DNA of 64,000 nucleotides from Pseudomonas sp. 8O (GCF_902506495.1 NZ_LR733265.1:746098-810097); one strand, 5' to 3'; positions 49,878-57,945 are shown, counted from the first letter of the stretch. Notes: a model not told the origin generated them from the letters alone. Program-made: numbers and translations.

Positions 49878-50870
49878 ATGCGCGTACTGATCGCCTTATT
49901 CCTTTTTACCCTGGCAGCCCCGCTCTGTGCCGATACCGTTTGGCTGGACAACGGTGATCGCCTCAGCGGTGAGATCATCCTGCTCGACGGCGGCAAGCTG
50001 GCGCTCAAGACCAAATATGCCGGCCAGGTGCTGATCGACTGGAAGGATATCGATACCCTCAGTTCGGACAAGCCCCTGCTGGTGCACCGCAGTGGCTTCG
50101 ACAGCGAACGCAGCGAAAGGTTGTCGGCTGCCGGTAGCGGCATGGTACGGGTGCAAGGCGAACGCGAATACACCCTGCCGCTGGCGCAGATCAAGCGCCT
50201 GGTGCCGCCGCGGCCGCTGCTGGAGGATCTTCTCTGGGAAGGCAACCTCGATGCCAAGCTGGACATGAAGCGCAACCAGAACGATGTCGACGAATGGAAG
50301 CTCAAGGGCAATACCCGTTTCGAGCACGGGCGCTGGCGGCATGTGCTAAGTGGCGAGCTCGAGCGTGAAACCAAGAACGACAGAAAGATCGAGGACAACT
50401 GGGAGCTGGAGTACGACCTCGATCGCTTTTTCACCGAACACTGGTTCTGGCGAGTCGGTGTGGAGCAGGCCGAGGATGAGTTCGAAACCGTCGACCGTCA
50501 GCGCATCGTTGGCACCGGCCCCGGTTATCGCTTCTGGGATGACGAGCTGGGGCGTTTCGACCTGATTGGTCAGTTCAATCGCGTGCGACTGGAGTCGGAC
50601 GTTGCCAATCTTGCGTTCAACACCACGTCACTGGAACTGGATTACAAGCGTCTGCTGTGGGGCACGCGCCTGGAATTCTATGCCAACGCCCAACTGCAGA
50701 TCCCTCATATCGACGAGATCGACTACGTGCTCGATAGCGAATTCGGCCTGCGCTATCGCCTCAATCAGTGGGCGCGCTTATCGCTCTTGTACGAGTTGGA
50801 TCAGTTGCGTGCCCCAGGGCAGACGGTTTCGGATCGGCATTATCTGATCGGTGTCGGCGTCGGGTGGTAA
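49878..50870 (+). CDS. DUF481 outer-membrane protein, copy 1
   Basis: 330 residues. Signal peptide MRVLIALFLFTLAAPLCA, then DTVWLDNGDRLSGEIILLDG, a small beta domain (about 20-125) with SH3-like character, and a DUF481 beta-barrel-like region (about 125-330) with alternating aromatic and charged strands (LKGNTRFEHGRWRHVLSGEL; GTGPGYRFWDDELGRFDLI), ending in GVGVGW whose terminal Trp resembles an outer-membrane beta-signal. E. coli YdiY is a family member; function unknown. It is a tandem paralogue of the next gene, 144 bp away. Confidence 0.82.
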   Translation: MRVLIALFLFTLAAPLCADTVWLDNGDRLSGEIILLDGGKLALKTKYAGQVLIDWKDIDTLSSDKPLLVHRSGFDSERSERLSAAGSGMVRVQGEREYTLPLAQIKRLVPPRPLLEDLLWEGNLDAKLDMKRNQNDVDEWKLKGNTRFEHGRWRHVLSGELERETKNDRKIEDNWELEYDLDRFFTEHWFWRVGVEQAEDEFETVDRQRIVGTGPGYRFWDDELGRFDLIGQFNRVRLESDVANLAFNTTSLELDYKRLLWGTRLEFYANAQLQIPHIDEIDYVLDSEFGLRYRLNQWARLSLLYELDQLRAPGQTVSDRHYLIGVGVGW

Positions 50871-50950
50871 TGCCGTCTGGCGGAGTATGGCTCGACGGAA
50901 CGCCGCCCGACGGAAAAAGCTGAACTCTGCGTATTCGGCCCGGTCTGCTG

Positions 50951-50978
50951 TTGCTCTGGCGCCGGGGTTGCGGATAAT
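50951..50978 (+). promoter_or_regulatory. Candidate promoter of the second DUF481 gene
   Basis: TTGCTC (50951-50956), 16-base spacer, GATAAT (50973-50978), 36 bases before the start at 51015. This suggests the two paralogues can be expressed separately. Confidence 0.45.
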
Positions 50979-51014
50979 GCCCGGCTTTCGCCCACCAACG
51001 CCATTACCCAACTT

Positions 51015-52028
51015 ATGTCGCGCCCTATATCGCTGTCCCTGCTTGGCCTGAGCATCGCTCTGTGCAGTTCCGCCACCTTCGCCGATACCGTCTGGTTGAA
51101 GAACGGTGATCGTCTCTCCGGCACCATCCGCTTCTTCGACGGTAGCAAACTGCTGCTGGAAACCGACTACGGCGGCTCCATCCCGCTGGACTGGAAGAAA
51201 ATCGCCACCCTGGAAAGTGACCACGAGCTGCTGGTCAAGCTCGGGCCAGTAGATGGCGAGCGTGCCAAGTCGCTGCTGGCCGCTGAGCCGGGCAAGGTCA
51301 CGCTGGCCAATGGCGAGGCGCCGAAGACCATCGAGCTGACGCAGATCGAACAGATCATGAAGCCCAAGCCCCTGGTGGAAGACTTCACCTGGAAGGGCAA
51401 CATCGACCTCGGTCTGGACTACAAGCGCGGTGAGCGCGACTCCGACGACTACGATGTCGGCATCAAGACCCAGGCCCGCCACGGTCGCTGGCGGCACAAT
51501 GCGCTCGCCGACTACAACCGCGAGCTGAAAGACGACGTCGTCAGCACCGACAACTGGAGTGCCGAGTACGCGCTCGACCGCTTCCTCACGGAAAAATGGT
51601 TCTGGCAGGGGCGCTTCGAGTACAAGCGCGACCGTATCGAGGAGGTGGAGCGCCAGCGCACTCTCGGTACAGGTCCTGGTTATCAGTTCTGGGATGACGA
51701 ACTGGGCGCGTTCTCCATCGCTACCCTCGCCAACCGTAGCGATTACCGCTACAGCAACGGTGAGCAGGATCGCTTCTACGCCATGAGCGTGAAGTGGGAC
51801 TACAACCGCTATCTGATCGGCAAGACTGTCGAGCTGTTCAGTGTCGGAGAGCTAGGTCGTCCGCTGAGTGGCGCGGCGGATTACAGCCTGGATGCCGAGG
51901 TCGGGCTGCGCTACAAGGTCACCGACTGGGCGTCGCTGAACATGAAGGCCGAGAAGGATATGGTCAGTGGTGCCGAGGGTGATCTGGACGAAACCCGTTA
52001 TACCCTTGGCTTCGGTGTCGGCTGGTAA
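51015..52028 (+). CDS. DUF481 outer-membrane protein, copy 2
   Basis: 337 residues with signal peptide MSRPISLSLLGLSIALCSSATFA and the same plan as copy 1: DTVWLKNGDRLSGTIRFFDG, then KPLVEDFTWKGNIDLGLDYK, ARHGRWRHNALADYNRELKD, GTGPGYQFWDDELGAFSIA and a terminal GFGVGW. Similarity to copy 1 extends over the full length, so the pair arose by gene duplication. Probably an outer-membrane barrel of unknown role. Followed by an intrinsic terminator. Weak ribosome site. Confidence 0.82.
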   Translation: MSRPISLSLLGLSIALCSSATFADTVWLKNGDRLSGTIRFFDGSKLLLETDYGGSIPLDWKKIATLESDHELLVKLGPVDGERAKSLLAAEPGKVTLANGEAPKTIELTQIEQIMKPKPLVEDFTWKGNIDLGLDYKRGERDSDDYDVGIKTQARHGRWRHNALADYNRELKDDVVSTDNWSAEYALDRFLTEKWFWQGRFEYKRDRIEEVERQRTLGTGPGYQFWDDELGAFSIATLANRSDYRYSNGEQDRFYAMSVKWDYNRYLIGKTVELFSVGELGRPLSGAADYSLDAEVGLRYKVTDWASLNMKAEKDMVSGAEGDLDETRYTLGFGVGW

Positions 52029-52046
52029 GTTCCTGCATCGCAAACG

Positions 52047-52076
52047 AAAAGCCCGCGATCTGCTCGCGGGCTTTTT
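52047..52076. terminator. Bidirectional terminator between DUF481 copy 2 and uraA
   Basis: AAAAGCCCGCG (52047-52057) and CGCGGGCTTTT (52065-52075) with a 7-base loop and T-run; it serves the two convergent genes. Confidence 0.93.
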
Positions 52077-52090
52077 ATTGGGCGACGGAA

Positions 52091-53353
52091 TCAGGCTTCT
52101 TCCTGTTCCCGTTGTTTCCAGCCGGCGCCACCTGGCAGCACCAGATTGAGGAGCAGGGCAGTGATCGCGCACAGGGATATCCCTGACAGGGCGAACTCCT
52201 TGCCACCGATGACCATGCCACCGATGCCGAACACCAGGGTCACCGAAACGATGATCAGGTTGCGAGCTTCGGAAAGATCCACTTGATGGCGAATCAGGGT
52301 GTTGAGGCCGACCACGGCGATCGAACCGAACAACAGGCACAGGATGCCGCCCATCACCGGAACCGGAATGCTCTGCAGGGCCACGCCGAACTTGCCGATG
52401 AAGGCCAGGGCGATGGCGAAGACCGCAGCCCAGGTCATGATCTTCGGGTTGTAGCTCTTGGTCAGCATCACAGCGCCGGTGACTTCAGCGTAAGTCGTGT
52501 TGGGTGGGCCACCGAACAGGCCGGCTGCCGAGGTGGCGAGGCCGTCACCGAGCAGGGTGCGGTGCAGGCCCGGCTTTTTGACGAAGTTCTTGCCGGTGAC
52601 GTTGCCGATCGCCACCACACCGCCGATGTGCTCGATGGCTGGCGCCAGTGCCACTGGCACCATGTACAGAATGGCGCCCCAGTGCAGTTCCGGGGTGACG
52701 AAGTTGGGTACGGCGAGCCAGGCTGCCTGATCGACGGCGCTGGTGTCGATCACGCCGAGCACCGCAGCGATGGCGCAGCCAACGGCGATACCTGAGAGGA
52801 TCGGCACCAGGCGGAAGATGCCGCGGCCCAGCACCGCCACCAGCAGGGTGGTGATCAGAGCCGGCATCGAAATCATCATCGCCGTGCTGTACGGCACCAG
52901 TTCGATGCTGCCATCACCGGCCTTGCCCATGGCCATGTTCACCGCTACCGGCGACAGCGCCAGGCCGATGGAGATGATCACGGGGGCGATCACCACCGGC
53001 GGCAGCAGGCGGTCGATGAAGCTGGGGCCGCGCAGTTTCACCAGCGCCGAGAGCAGGATGTAGACCACACCGGCAGCGATCACGCCGCCCATCACCGCAG
53101 GCAGGCCGAACTCGCCTTTGGCCGCCAGAATCGGTGCGATGAAGGCGAAGCTGGAGGCCAGGAAAACCGGAACCTGGCGCTTGGTCACCAATTGGAACAG
53201 CAGGGTACCGATACCGGCGGTGAACAGCGCGACGTTGGGGTCCATGCCGGTGATCAGCGGCATCAGCACCAGGGCGCCGAAGGCCACGAACAGCATCTGC
53301 GCGCCGGAAATGCCCTGGCGCCACAGCGGATCGTTGAATTCCGACTGCGACAT
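52091..53353 (-). CDS. uraA: Uracil permease UraA
   Basis: 420 residues, nucleobase:cation symporter-2 family, 14 transmembrane segments in an inverted-repeat fold. The start MSQSEFNDPLWRQGISGAQM at 53353 has AAGGA ahead of it. Family landmarks: ITGMDPNVALFTAGIGTLLF, ALAPAIEHIGGVVAIGNVTG (the substrate-binding Glu of TM8) and LFGGPPNTTYAEVTGAVMLT (NTTY-type motif). It begins one base before the upp stop, so uracil uptake is coupled to its conversion to UMP. Confidence 0.95.
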   Translation of the reverse strand: MSQSEFNDPLWRQGISGAQMLFVAFGALVLMPLITGMDPNVALFTAGIGTLLFQLVTKRQVPVFLASSFAFIAPILAAKGEFGLPAVMGGVIAAGVVYILLSALVKLRGPSFIDRLLPPVVIAPVIISIGLALSPVAVNMAMGKAGDGSIELVPYSTAMMISMPALITTLLVAVLGRGIFRLVPILSGIAVGCAIAAVLGVIDTSAVDQAAWLAVPNFVTPELHWGAILYMVPVALAPAIEHIGGVVAIGNVTGKNFVKKPGLHRTLLGDGLATSAAGLFGGPPNTTYAEVTGAVMLTKSYNPKIMTWAAVFAIALAFIGKFGVALQSIPVPVMGGILCLLFGSIAVVGLNTLIRHQVDLSEARNLIIVSVTLVFGIGGMVIGGKEFALSGISLCAITALLLNLVLPGGAGWKQREQEEA

Positions 53354-53354
53354 G

Positions 53355-53993
53355 TCAGGCGTCCTTCTGCTTGGTGCCGAAGATCTTGTCACCGGCATCG
53401 CCCAGGCCCGGGATGATGTAGCCATGCTCGTTCAGGCGCTGATCGATGGAGGCGGTGAAGATGGTCACGTCCGGGTGAGCCTGCTCGACGGCCTTGATGC
53501 CCTCGGGAGCAGCGACCAGGACCATGGCGCGAATGTCCTTGCAGCCGGCCTTCTTCAGCAGGTCGATGGTGGCGACCATCGAGCCGCCGGTGGCCAGCAT
53601 CGGGTCGATGATCAGCGCCAGGCGCTCGTCGATTTCCGGCGCGAGCTTTTCCAGGTAGGTGTGCGCTTCCAGGGTTTCCTCATTGCGCGCCACGCCCACG
53701 GCGCTGACCTTGGCACCGGGGATCAGGCTGAGCACGCCATCGAGCATGCCGATGCCGGCGCGCAGGATGGGCACTACGGTGATTTTCTTGCCGGCGATTT
53801 TCTCGACTTGCACGGTGCCTGCCCAGCCTTCGATTTCGTAGGTTTCCAGCGGCAGATCGTTGGTGGCTTCATAAGTCAGCAGGGCGCCCACTTCCTGGGC
53901 CAGCTCACGGAAATTCTTGGTGCTGATATCGGCGCGGCGCATCAGGCCGATCTTGTGACGGATCAGCGGGTGGCGGATCTCGCGAGTGGGCAT
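53355..53993 (-). CDS. upp: Uracil phosphoribosyltransferase
   Basis: 212 residues. Makes UMP from uracil and PRPP. Starts MPTREIRHPLIRHKIGLMRR; RAGIGMLDGVLSLIPGAKV, and the PRPP-binding loop LALIIDPMLATGGSMVATID, with uracil-site residues near the C-terminus YIIPGLGDAGDKIFGTK. First gene of upp-uraA, divergent from hpt across a 239-bp interval. Confidence 0.97.
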   Translation of the reverse strand: MPTREIRHPLIRHKIGLMRRADISTKNFRELAQEVGALLTYEATNDLPLETYEIEGWAGTVQVEKIAGKKITVVPILRAGIGMLDGVLSLIPGAKVSAVGVARNEETLEAHTYLEKLAPEIDERLALIIDPMLATGGSMVATIDLLKKAGCKDIRAMVLVAAPEGIKAVEQAHPDVTIFTASIDQRLNEHGYIIPGLGDAGDKIFGTKQKDA

Positions 53994-54123
53994 GGGCTGG
54001 GATCTCCAACGGGGCTCTGGGGAAAAATCGCGTTAGATTAAAGCATTGCTTGTGCCAAGTGGTGGGTGACTGATGAGTCACGATGCCCCGTGCCGCGCAT
54101 CGGCTACGCTGGTCAGTCGATAC

Positions 54124-54152
54124 TTGGCAAGCGTTGCCGGGGTCTGTACCTT
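54124..54152 (+). promoter_or_regulatory. Weak candidate promoter of hpt
   Basis: TTGGCA (54124-54129), 17-base spacer, TACCTT (54147-54152), about 80 bases before hpt. The -10 match is only half consensus. No other feature is supported in the 53994-54232 interval, although promoters for both divergent genes must lie here. Confidence 0.35.
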
Positions 54153-54232
54153 TGCCCGCTTTTATTTGACGGTTCGATCAGCTTTCAGGCTGTCCGCCGC
54201 CATTCTTCAGCCCGATCAAGAGAGAACACATC

Positions 54233-54790
54233 ATGTCCGCCGATCTCGTGCACATTCGCCAAGTCATGGCGGAAGCCGACTGTCTGTTCACCGAAGCCGA
54301 GGTAGAAGCGGCTATCGACAAGGTCGCCAGTCAGATCAACGCCGAGCTGGCCGAGCGCAACCCTGTGGTGTTCTGCGTCATGAACGGCGGGCTGATTTTC
54401 TCTGGCAAGCTGCTGACCAAGCTGAACTTCCCACTGGAGGCGTCCTACCTGCATGCCACGCGCTATCGCAACGAAACCAGTGGTGGCGAGCTGTTCTGGA
54501 AGGCCAAGCCGGAAGTTTCGTTCATCGACCGCGATGTACTGATCATCGACGACATTCTCGATGAGGGGCACACCCTGGGCGCGATCATCGATTTCTGTCG
54601 CCACGCCGGTGCGCGCGCCGTGCACACTGCGGTGCTGATCGACAAGGAACACGAGCGCAAGGCGCGCCCGGACCTGAAGGCCAACTATGTGGGCCTGCAT
54701 TGCATCGACCGCTACATCTTCGGTTATGGCATGGACTACAAGGGTTACTGGCGCAACGCTGCCGGCATTTTTGCGGTCAAGGGGCTGTAA
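54233..54790 (+). CDS. hpt: Hypoxanthine-guanine phosphoribosyltransferase
   Basis: 185 residues. Salvages hypoxanthine and/or guanine to IMP/GMP using PRPP. Type I PRTase fold: VVFCVMNGGLIFSGKLLTKL, the PRPP motif VLIIDDILDEGHT at about 102-114, flexible-loop region YLHATRYRNETSGGELFWKA and the purine hood near DRYIFGYGMDYKGYWRN. Named hypoxanthine-guanine PRTase in Pseudomonas. Monocistronic. Confidence 0.95.
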   Translation: MSADLVHIRQVMAEADCLFTEAEVEAAIDKVASQINAELAERNPVVFCVMNGGLIFSGKLLTKLNFPLEASYLHATRYRNETSGGELFWKAKPEVSFIDRDVLIIDDILDEGHTLGAIIDFCRHAGARAVHTAVLIDKEHERKARPDLKANYVGLHCIDRYIFGYGMDYKGYWRNAAGIFAVKGL

Positions 54791-54837
54791 GTCCCTTTAT
54801 CCATACGTAGCGTTAGCACCGCTCGGGCAATAGCCAG

Positions 54838-54900
54838 GTAGGGTGCGCCGTGCGCACCGCCTTTCCGGGCGCTGTCCCCGGTGCGCATGGCGCACCCTAC
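54838..54900. repeat. REP-like inverted pair, left copy
   Basis: GTAGGGTGCGCCGTGCGCACC at 54838-54858 faces GGTGCGCATGGCGCACCCTAC at 54880-54900, forming a head-to-head pair able to fold into a long stem. Confidence 0.85.
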
Positions 54901-55020
54901 TCGGGTGGCGCCTTCCCCGGTGTGCCATCCAGCCAACGCAGTGCCTTTTCCCGTGCTTGCGGCAGATCCCGCGCATACGCCAACTCGCCTTCACGGCGAT
55001 GTACTCTCGCGCGCCGCAGC
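54901..55020 (-). pseudogene. Detached duplicate of the sulP C-terminal coding end
   Basis: On the reverse strand this fragment repeats the last codons of SulP (VHRREGELAYARDLPQAREK then ALRWLDGTPGKAPPE) with the equivalent stop at 54897-54899. It has no start and lies beyond the stop of the intact gene, so it is a remnant of tandem duplication and not a gene. Confidence 0.8.
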
Positions 55021-55023
55021 CAG

Positions 55024-55086
55024 GTAGGGTGCGCCGTGCGCACCGCCTTTCCGGTCGCTGTCCCCGGTGCGTATGGTGCACCCTAC
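55024..55086. repeat. REP-like inverted pair overlapping the sulP stop
   Basis: GTAGGGTGCGCCGTGCGCACC at 55024-55044 faces GGTGCGTATGGTGCACCCTAC at 55066-55086. The inner TAG of the reverse-strand GTAGGG supplies the sulP stop codon (55083-55085). Confidence 0.85.
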
Positions 55087-56822
55087 TCGGGTGGCGCCTT
55101 CCCCGGTGTGCCATCCAGCCAGCGCAGCGCCTTTTCCCGTGCTTGCGGCAGATCCCGCGCATACGCCAACTCGCCTTCACGGCGATGCACTCCGGCGCGG
55201 CGCAGCTGCAAGCGCACCTGCGCAGTCGGCCCGCTCAGAATCAGCGCCACGTGCTGCTGACGATAGTCGCGCAGCACGTTGTCCAGCGCGGCGATGGCGG
55301 TCATGTCCAGTAGTGGCACTGCGCTGATATCGACGATCACCACGCGCACGCCCGGGGTAAAGCGGCGCAGCACGCTCAGCGCTTTTTCCGCCGCGCCGAA
55401 AAACAGCGGGCCGCGAATGGCGTAAGCCAGCACGTGCTCGGGCAGATCCTGCAGGGCCTGACGCTGCTGCCGGCTCAGCGCAGCCGTATCGGTCAGCTCG
55501 CTCATGCGCTTGATGAACAGCCCTGCCGCCAGCAGCAGGCCGACGCCAACGGCCAGTACCATGTCGAACAGCACCGTCAGCACCAGACAGGTCAGCAGTA
55601 CCAGTACATCGCTGCGCGGTGCGATGCGCAGGGTATGGGCGACATGCTGTGGCTCGCTCATGTTCCACGCCACCATCAGCAGCAGCGCCGCCAGAGCGGC
55701 CATGGGCAGATAACCGAACAGCGGCGCGAGCAGCAGAATCGCTGCCAGCACCACGCCTGCATGTACCAGTGCCGCCATCGGCGAAAAGGCGCCTGCCCGC
55801 ACGTTTGCTGCCGTGCGGGCGATGGCGGCAGTGGCGGTGATGCCACCAAAGAACGGCGCGGCCAGATTACCCAGGCCCTGGCCGATCAGTTCGGCGTTGG
55901 GGTCATGCTTGCTGCCGGTCATGCCGTCGGCGACCACGGCACACAGCAATGACTCAATGGCGCCGAGCATGGCGATGGCGAATGCAGGTGCCAGCAGTTG
56001 GCGAATCAGTTCGAATGACAGCGCCAGCGGCTGGCCGTCAGCACCCGGCAGGTTCCAGGGAAGCGCCAGGCTCGGCAGGAAGGGCGGGATACCGGGGTAT
56101 TCGATGCCATCGAGTTGATAACTGAAGCGCTCGCCCAATGTCGCCACCGGCAGCCCCAGGCGTTCCAGTACGAGTGCGAGCAGCGCGCCGACCGCCAGGG
56201 CGACCAGGTGTGCGGGAATTTTCGGCATCAGGCGCGGCCAGATCAGCAGTGTCGCCAGGCATGCGGCGCCTACCAGGCTGTCGCCGGGCTGCAGGCTGGG
56301 AAGGGCGCGGACCAGCAGAGTGATCTGTTCCAGCAGATGTTGAGGCGCTCCGGCCAGATGCAGGCCAAACAGGTCCTTGATCTGCAGAACGGCGATGACG
56401 ATGCCGATGCCGGCGGTAAAGCCCAGTGTCACCGGATAGGGTACGAACTCGATCAGGCGTCCGGCGCGCAGCAGGCCCAGAGTAATCAGAATCACGCCAG
56501 CCATCAGCGTGCACAGCAGCAAACCACCGAGGCCGTACTGCTGGGTGATCGGCAACAAAATCACCACGAAGGCGGCGGTGGGGCCGGAAATATTGAAGCG
56601 AGAGCCGCCGCATAGAGCGATCAGTGGTGCGGCGATCAACACGGTGTATAGGCCGTGCTGCGGCGCCGCCCCCACGGCGATGGCCAGCGCCATGGCCAGC
56701 GGAATGGCGATGATGCCCACTGTCAGGCCGGCGCCCAAGTCTCCGCGCAGGGCCTTCCACGAGTAGCCTGCACGCAGGGTCTGGCGCCAGGCGGCGAACA
56801 GCGGTAACGATGAGCGTGACAT
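55083..56822 (-). CDS. SulP/SLC26 family anion transporter with STAS domain
   Basis: 579 residues. Membrane domain about 25-430 with the 7+7 inverted-repeat fold: GDLGAGLTVGIIAIPLAMAL (SulP signature), GGSRFNISGPTAAFVVILLP and FTAGIGIVIAVLQIKDLFGL. C-terminal STAS domain about 440-560, including VRVVIVDISAVPLLDMTAIA. It transports sulfate, C4-dicarboxylates, bicarbonate or similar anions; the substrate cannot be assigned. The ORF closes with a stop formed by a REP element, and its last codons are duplicated downstream. Confidence 0.92.
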   Translation of the reverse strand: MSRSSLPLFAAWRQTLRAGYSWKALRGDLGAGLTVGIIAIPLAMALAIAVGAAPQHGLYTVLIAAPLIALCGGSRFNISGPTAAFVVILLPITQQYGLGGLLLCTLMAGVILITLGLLRAGRLIEFVPYPVTLGFTAGIGIVIAVLQIKDLFGLHLAGAPQHLLEQITLLVRALPSLQPGDSLVGAACLATLLIWPRLMPKIPAHLVALAVGALLALVLERLGLPVATLGERFSYQLDGIEYPGIPPFLPSLALPWNLPGADGQPLALSFELIRQLLAPAFAIAMLGAIESLLCAVVADGMTGSKHDPNAELIGQGLGNLAAPFFGGITATAAIARTAANVRAGAFSPMAALVHAGVVLAAILLLAPLFGYLPMAALAALLLMVAWNMSEPQHVAHTLRIAPRSDVLVLLTCLVLTVLFDMVLAVGVGLLLAAGLFIKRMSELTDTAALSRQQRQALQDLPEHVLAYAIRGPLFFGAAEKALSVLRRFTPGVRVVIVDISAVPLLDMTAIAALDNVLRDYRQQHVALILSGPTAQVRLQLRRAGVHRREGELAYARDLPQAREKALRWLDGTPGKAPPE

Positions 56823-56994
56823 GCTGGCTTCCTAATGGCTTGGCGCATTATAGGAGCCAGTTCGCTGGGCGCGGCATGACCTAGGTCGGCTGTCGTGTCG
56901 ATTGTTCGCGTGTTAGCCTGCCTGGCTGTGCGTTGAGCCGCGCGCAGCTCGGCGGTACACTGCCGGCCCTCTGTAATGCTGGCGGGAGCGGGCG

Positions 56995-57282
56995 ATGCGT
57001 AAAGACAAGAAGCAGGTGATTGGCGAAGAAATCAGCGATGACTCGATCAAGCTGTTCCTTGCGGTGGAACCAGCGGACGCCACACCGCCTTCGCTGCACA
57101 AGCTGGTCAAGGCTTATCGCGGCCTGCGTATCGATGACTTCGAGCGTTTCGTGGGTTTCTTCGTCGCCGAGGGCTACGACCTTTCGGCCACTGATGCGCA
57201 GGGCAATGATTTCATCGCACTGATTCAGGATCAGCGCAATGCCGAGCCCTATATCGACGTGATCAAGGCTGCTCGCGGCTGA
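56995..57282 (+). CDS. PA4642-family small conserved protein
   Basis: 95 residues, acidic-to-neutral, no signal or membrane segment: MRKDKKQVIGEEISDDSIKL, then VEPADATPPSLHKLVKAYRG, RIDDFERFVGFFVAEGYDLS. The second half (DDFERFV...GYDLSATDAQGNDFIALIQ) resembles a Nif11-like or helical regulatory fold only loosely. Known to me as a conserved uncharacterised Pseudomonas family (PA4642). Start ATG 56995 has GGGAG upstream; followed by a terminator. No function proposed. Confidence 0.8.
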   Translation: MRKDKKQVIGEEISDDSIKLFLAVEPADATPPSLHKLVKAYRGLRIDDFERFVGFFVAEGYDLSATDAQGNDFIALIQDQRNAEPYIDVIKAARG

Positions 57283-57302
57283 TTCTCGTCCGCTGGACAA
57301 AA

Positions 57303-57336
57303 ATGCCCGCGTTCCATTGAGAAGGCGGGCATGTTT
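57303..57336 (+). terminator. Intrinsic terminator of the PA4642-family gene
   Basis: ATGCCCGC (57303-57310) pairs with GCGGGCAT (57325-57332) around a 14-base loop, followed by GTTTTA. Confidence 0.75.
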
Positions 57337-57432
57337 TATGAGTGCGATTGTGGGCAACTAAAAGTTGCCGGGATACGTTTTCAGCGTTGTGCGTCATGGC
57401 TCGTTGGGCGGCCACCAGGAATGACAGGCAAT

Positions 57433-57459
57433 AAAAAACCGGCCCTGGGGCCGGTTTTT
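57433..57459 (-). terminator. Intrinsic terminator of rpsT
   Basis: CCGGCC/GGCCGG stem (57439-57444 with 57449-57454) flanked by an A-run and a T-run. On the reverse strand it lies 17 bp after the rpsT stop; it can also act forward. Confidence 0.92.
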
Positions 57460-57475
57460 CAAGAACCTGTCGCGA

Positions 57476-57754
57476 TTAGGCGGCAGCAGCTTCGCCCAGC
57501 GCCTTGATGTGCGCGTTCAGGCGGCTCTTGTGACGAGCGGCTTTGTTCTTGTGGATGATGCCTTTGTCAGCCATGCGGTCGATGACCGGAACGGCTGCGG
57601 TGTAAGCGGTTTTGGCAAGCTCGAGATCTTTGGCAGCAATAGCCTTGACTACGTTCTTGATGTAGGTACGAACCATCGAGCGCAGGCTGGCGTTATGGCT
57701 ACGGCGCTTCTCAGCCTGTTTGGCGCGTTTTTTGGCAGAAGGTGAGTTGGCCAC
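57476..57754 (-). CDS. rpsT: 30S ribosomal protein S20
   Basis: 92 residues, starting at GTG 57754 (VANSPSAKKRAKQAEKRRSH), with AGGAG seven bases upstream; a TTG two codons earlier is less likely. S20 is an all-helical primary 16S rRNA-binding protein of the 30S subunit. Basic N-terminal helix and KNKAARHKSRLNAHIKAL near the C-terminus are typical. Divergent from murJ, as in other Pseudomonas. A non-ATG start is also used by E. coli rpsT (UUG). Confidence 0.97.
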   Translation of the reverse strand: MANSPSAKKRAKQAEKRRSHNASLRSMVRTYIKNVVKAIAAKDLELAKTAYTAAVPVIDRMADKGIIHKNKAARHKSRLNAHIKALGEAAAA

Positions 57755-57801
57755 CGTCAAGCTCCTCGAAAACTGGGGGGTTACGACAAATAAGGCCGCG
57801 A

Positions 57802-57830
57802 ATCATGCCGATCCATCTGCCTGCTGTCAA
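57802..57830 (-). promoter_or_regulatory. Promoter of rpsT
   Basis: On the reverse strand: TTGACA (57830-57825), 17-base spacer, CATGAT (57807-57802). Perfect -35 and good spacing, about 48 bases before the GTG start. Confidence 0.75.
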
Positions 57831-57945
57831 GTCTGATGACGCTTTCCTGTGCTGGCCTGACCAGTGGTGGCTCGCTACACTCGACGCCTTCGTTGGGCGG
57901 CGGATTGTCCGCTACTGCACCTCTTTATGGAAGCCGAAATACCCC

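Larger units (their letters stand above)
54835..55206 (-). repeat. 186-bp tandem duplication: sulP 3' end plus REP pair
   Basis: Unit at 54835-55020 is repeated at 55021-55206 with period 186 bp. Each unit holds an inverted REP pair and, on the reverse strand, about 40 codons of the SulP C-terminus with stop. The copies differ at only a few positions (for example GGGCGCTG versus GGTCGCTG, ACGCAGTG versus GCGCAGCG). The right-hand copy is the genuine gene end; the left-hand one is a detached fragment. Confidence 0.92.

Noticed and set aside
54835..55206. Possible CRISPR-like or other array.
   Set aside because: Only two long units with no spacers; it is a tandem duplication containing a coding end.
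54797..55320. Overlapping frames in both strands with repeated peptide blocks, resembling a small repeat protein.
   Set aside because: The peptide repeats come from the 186-bp DNA duplication and its REP pairs; the genuine frame here is the SulP C-terminus.
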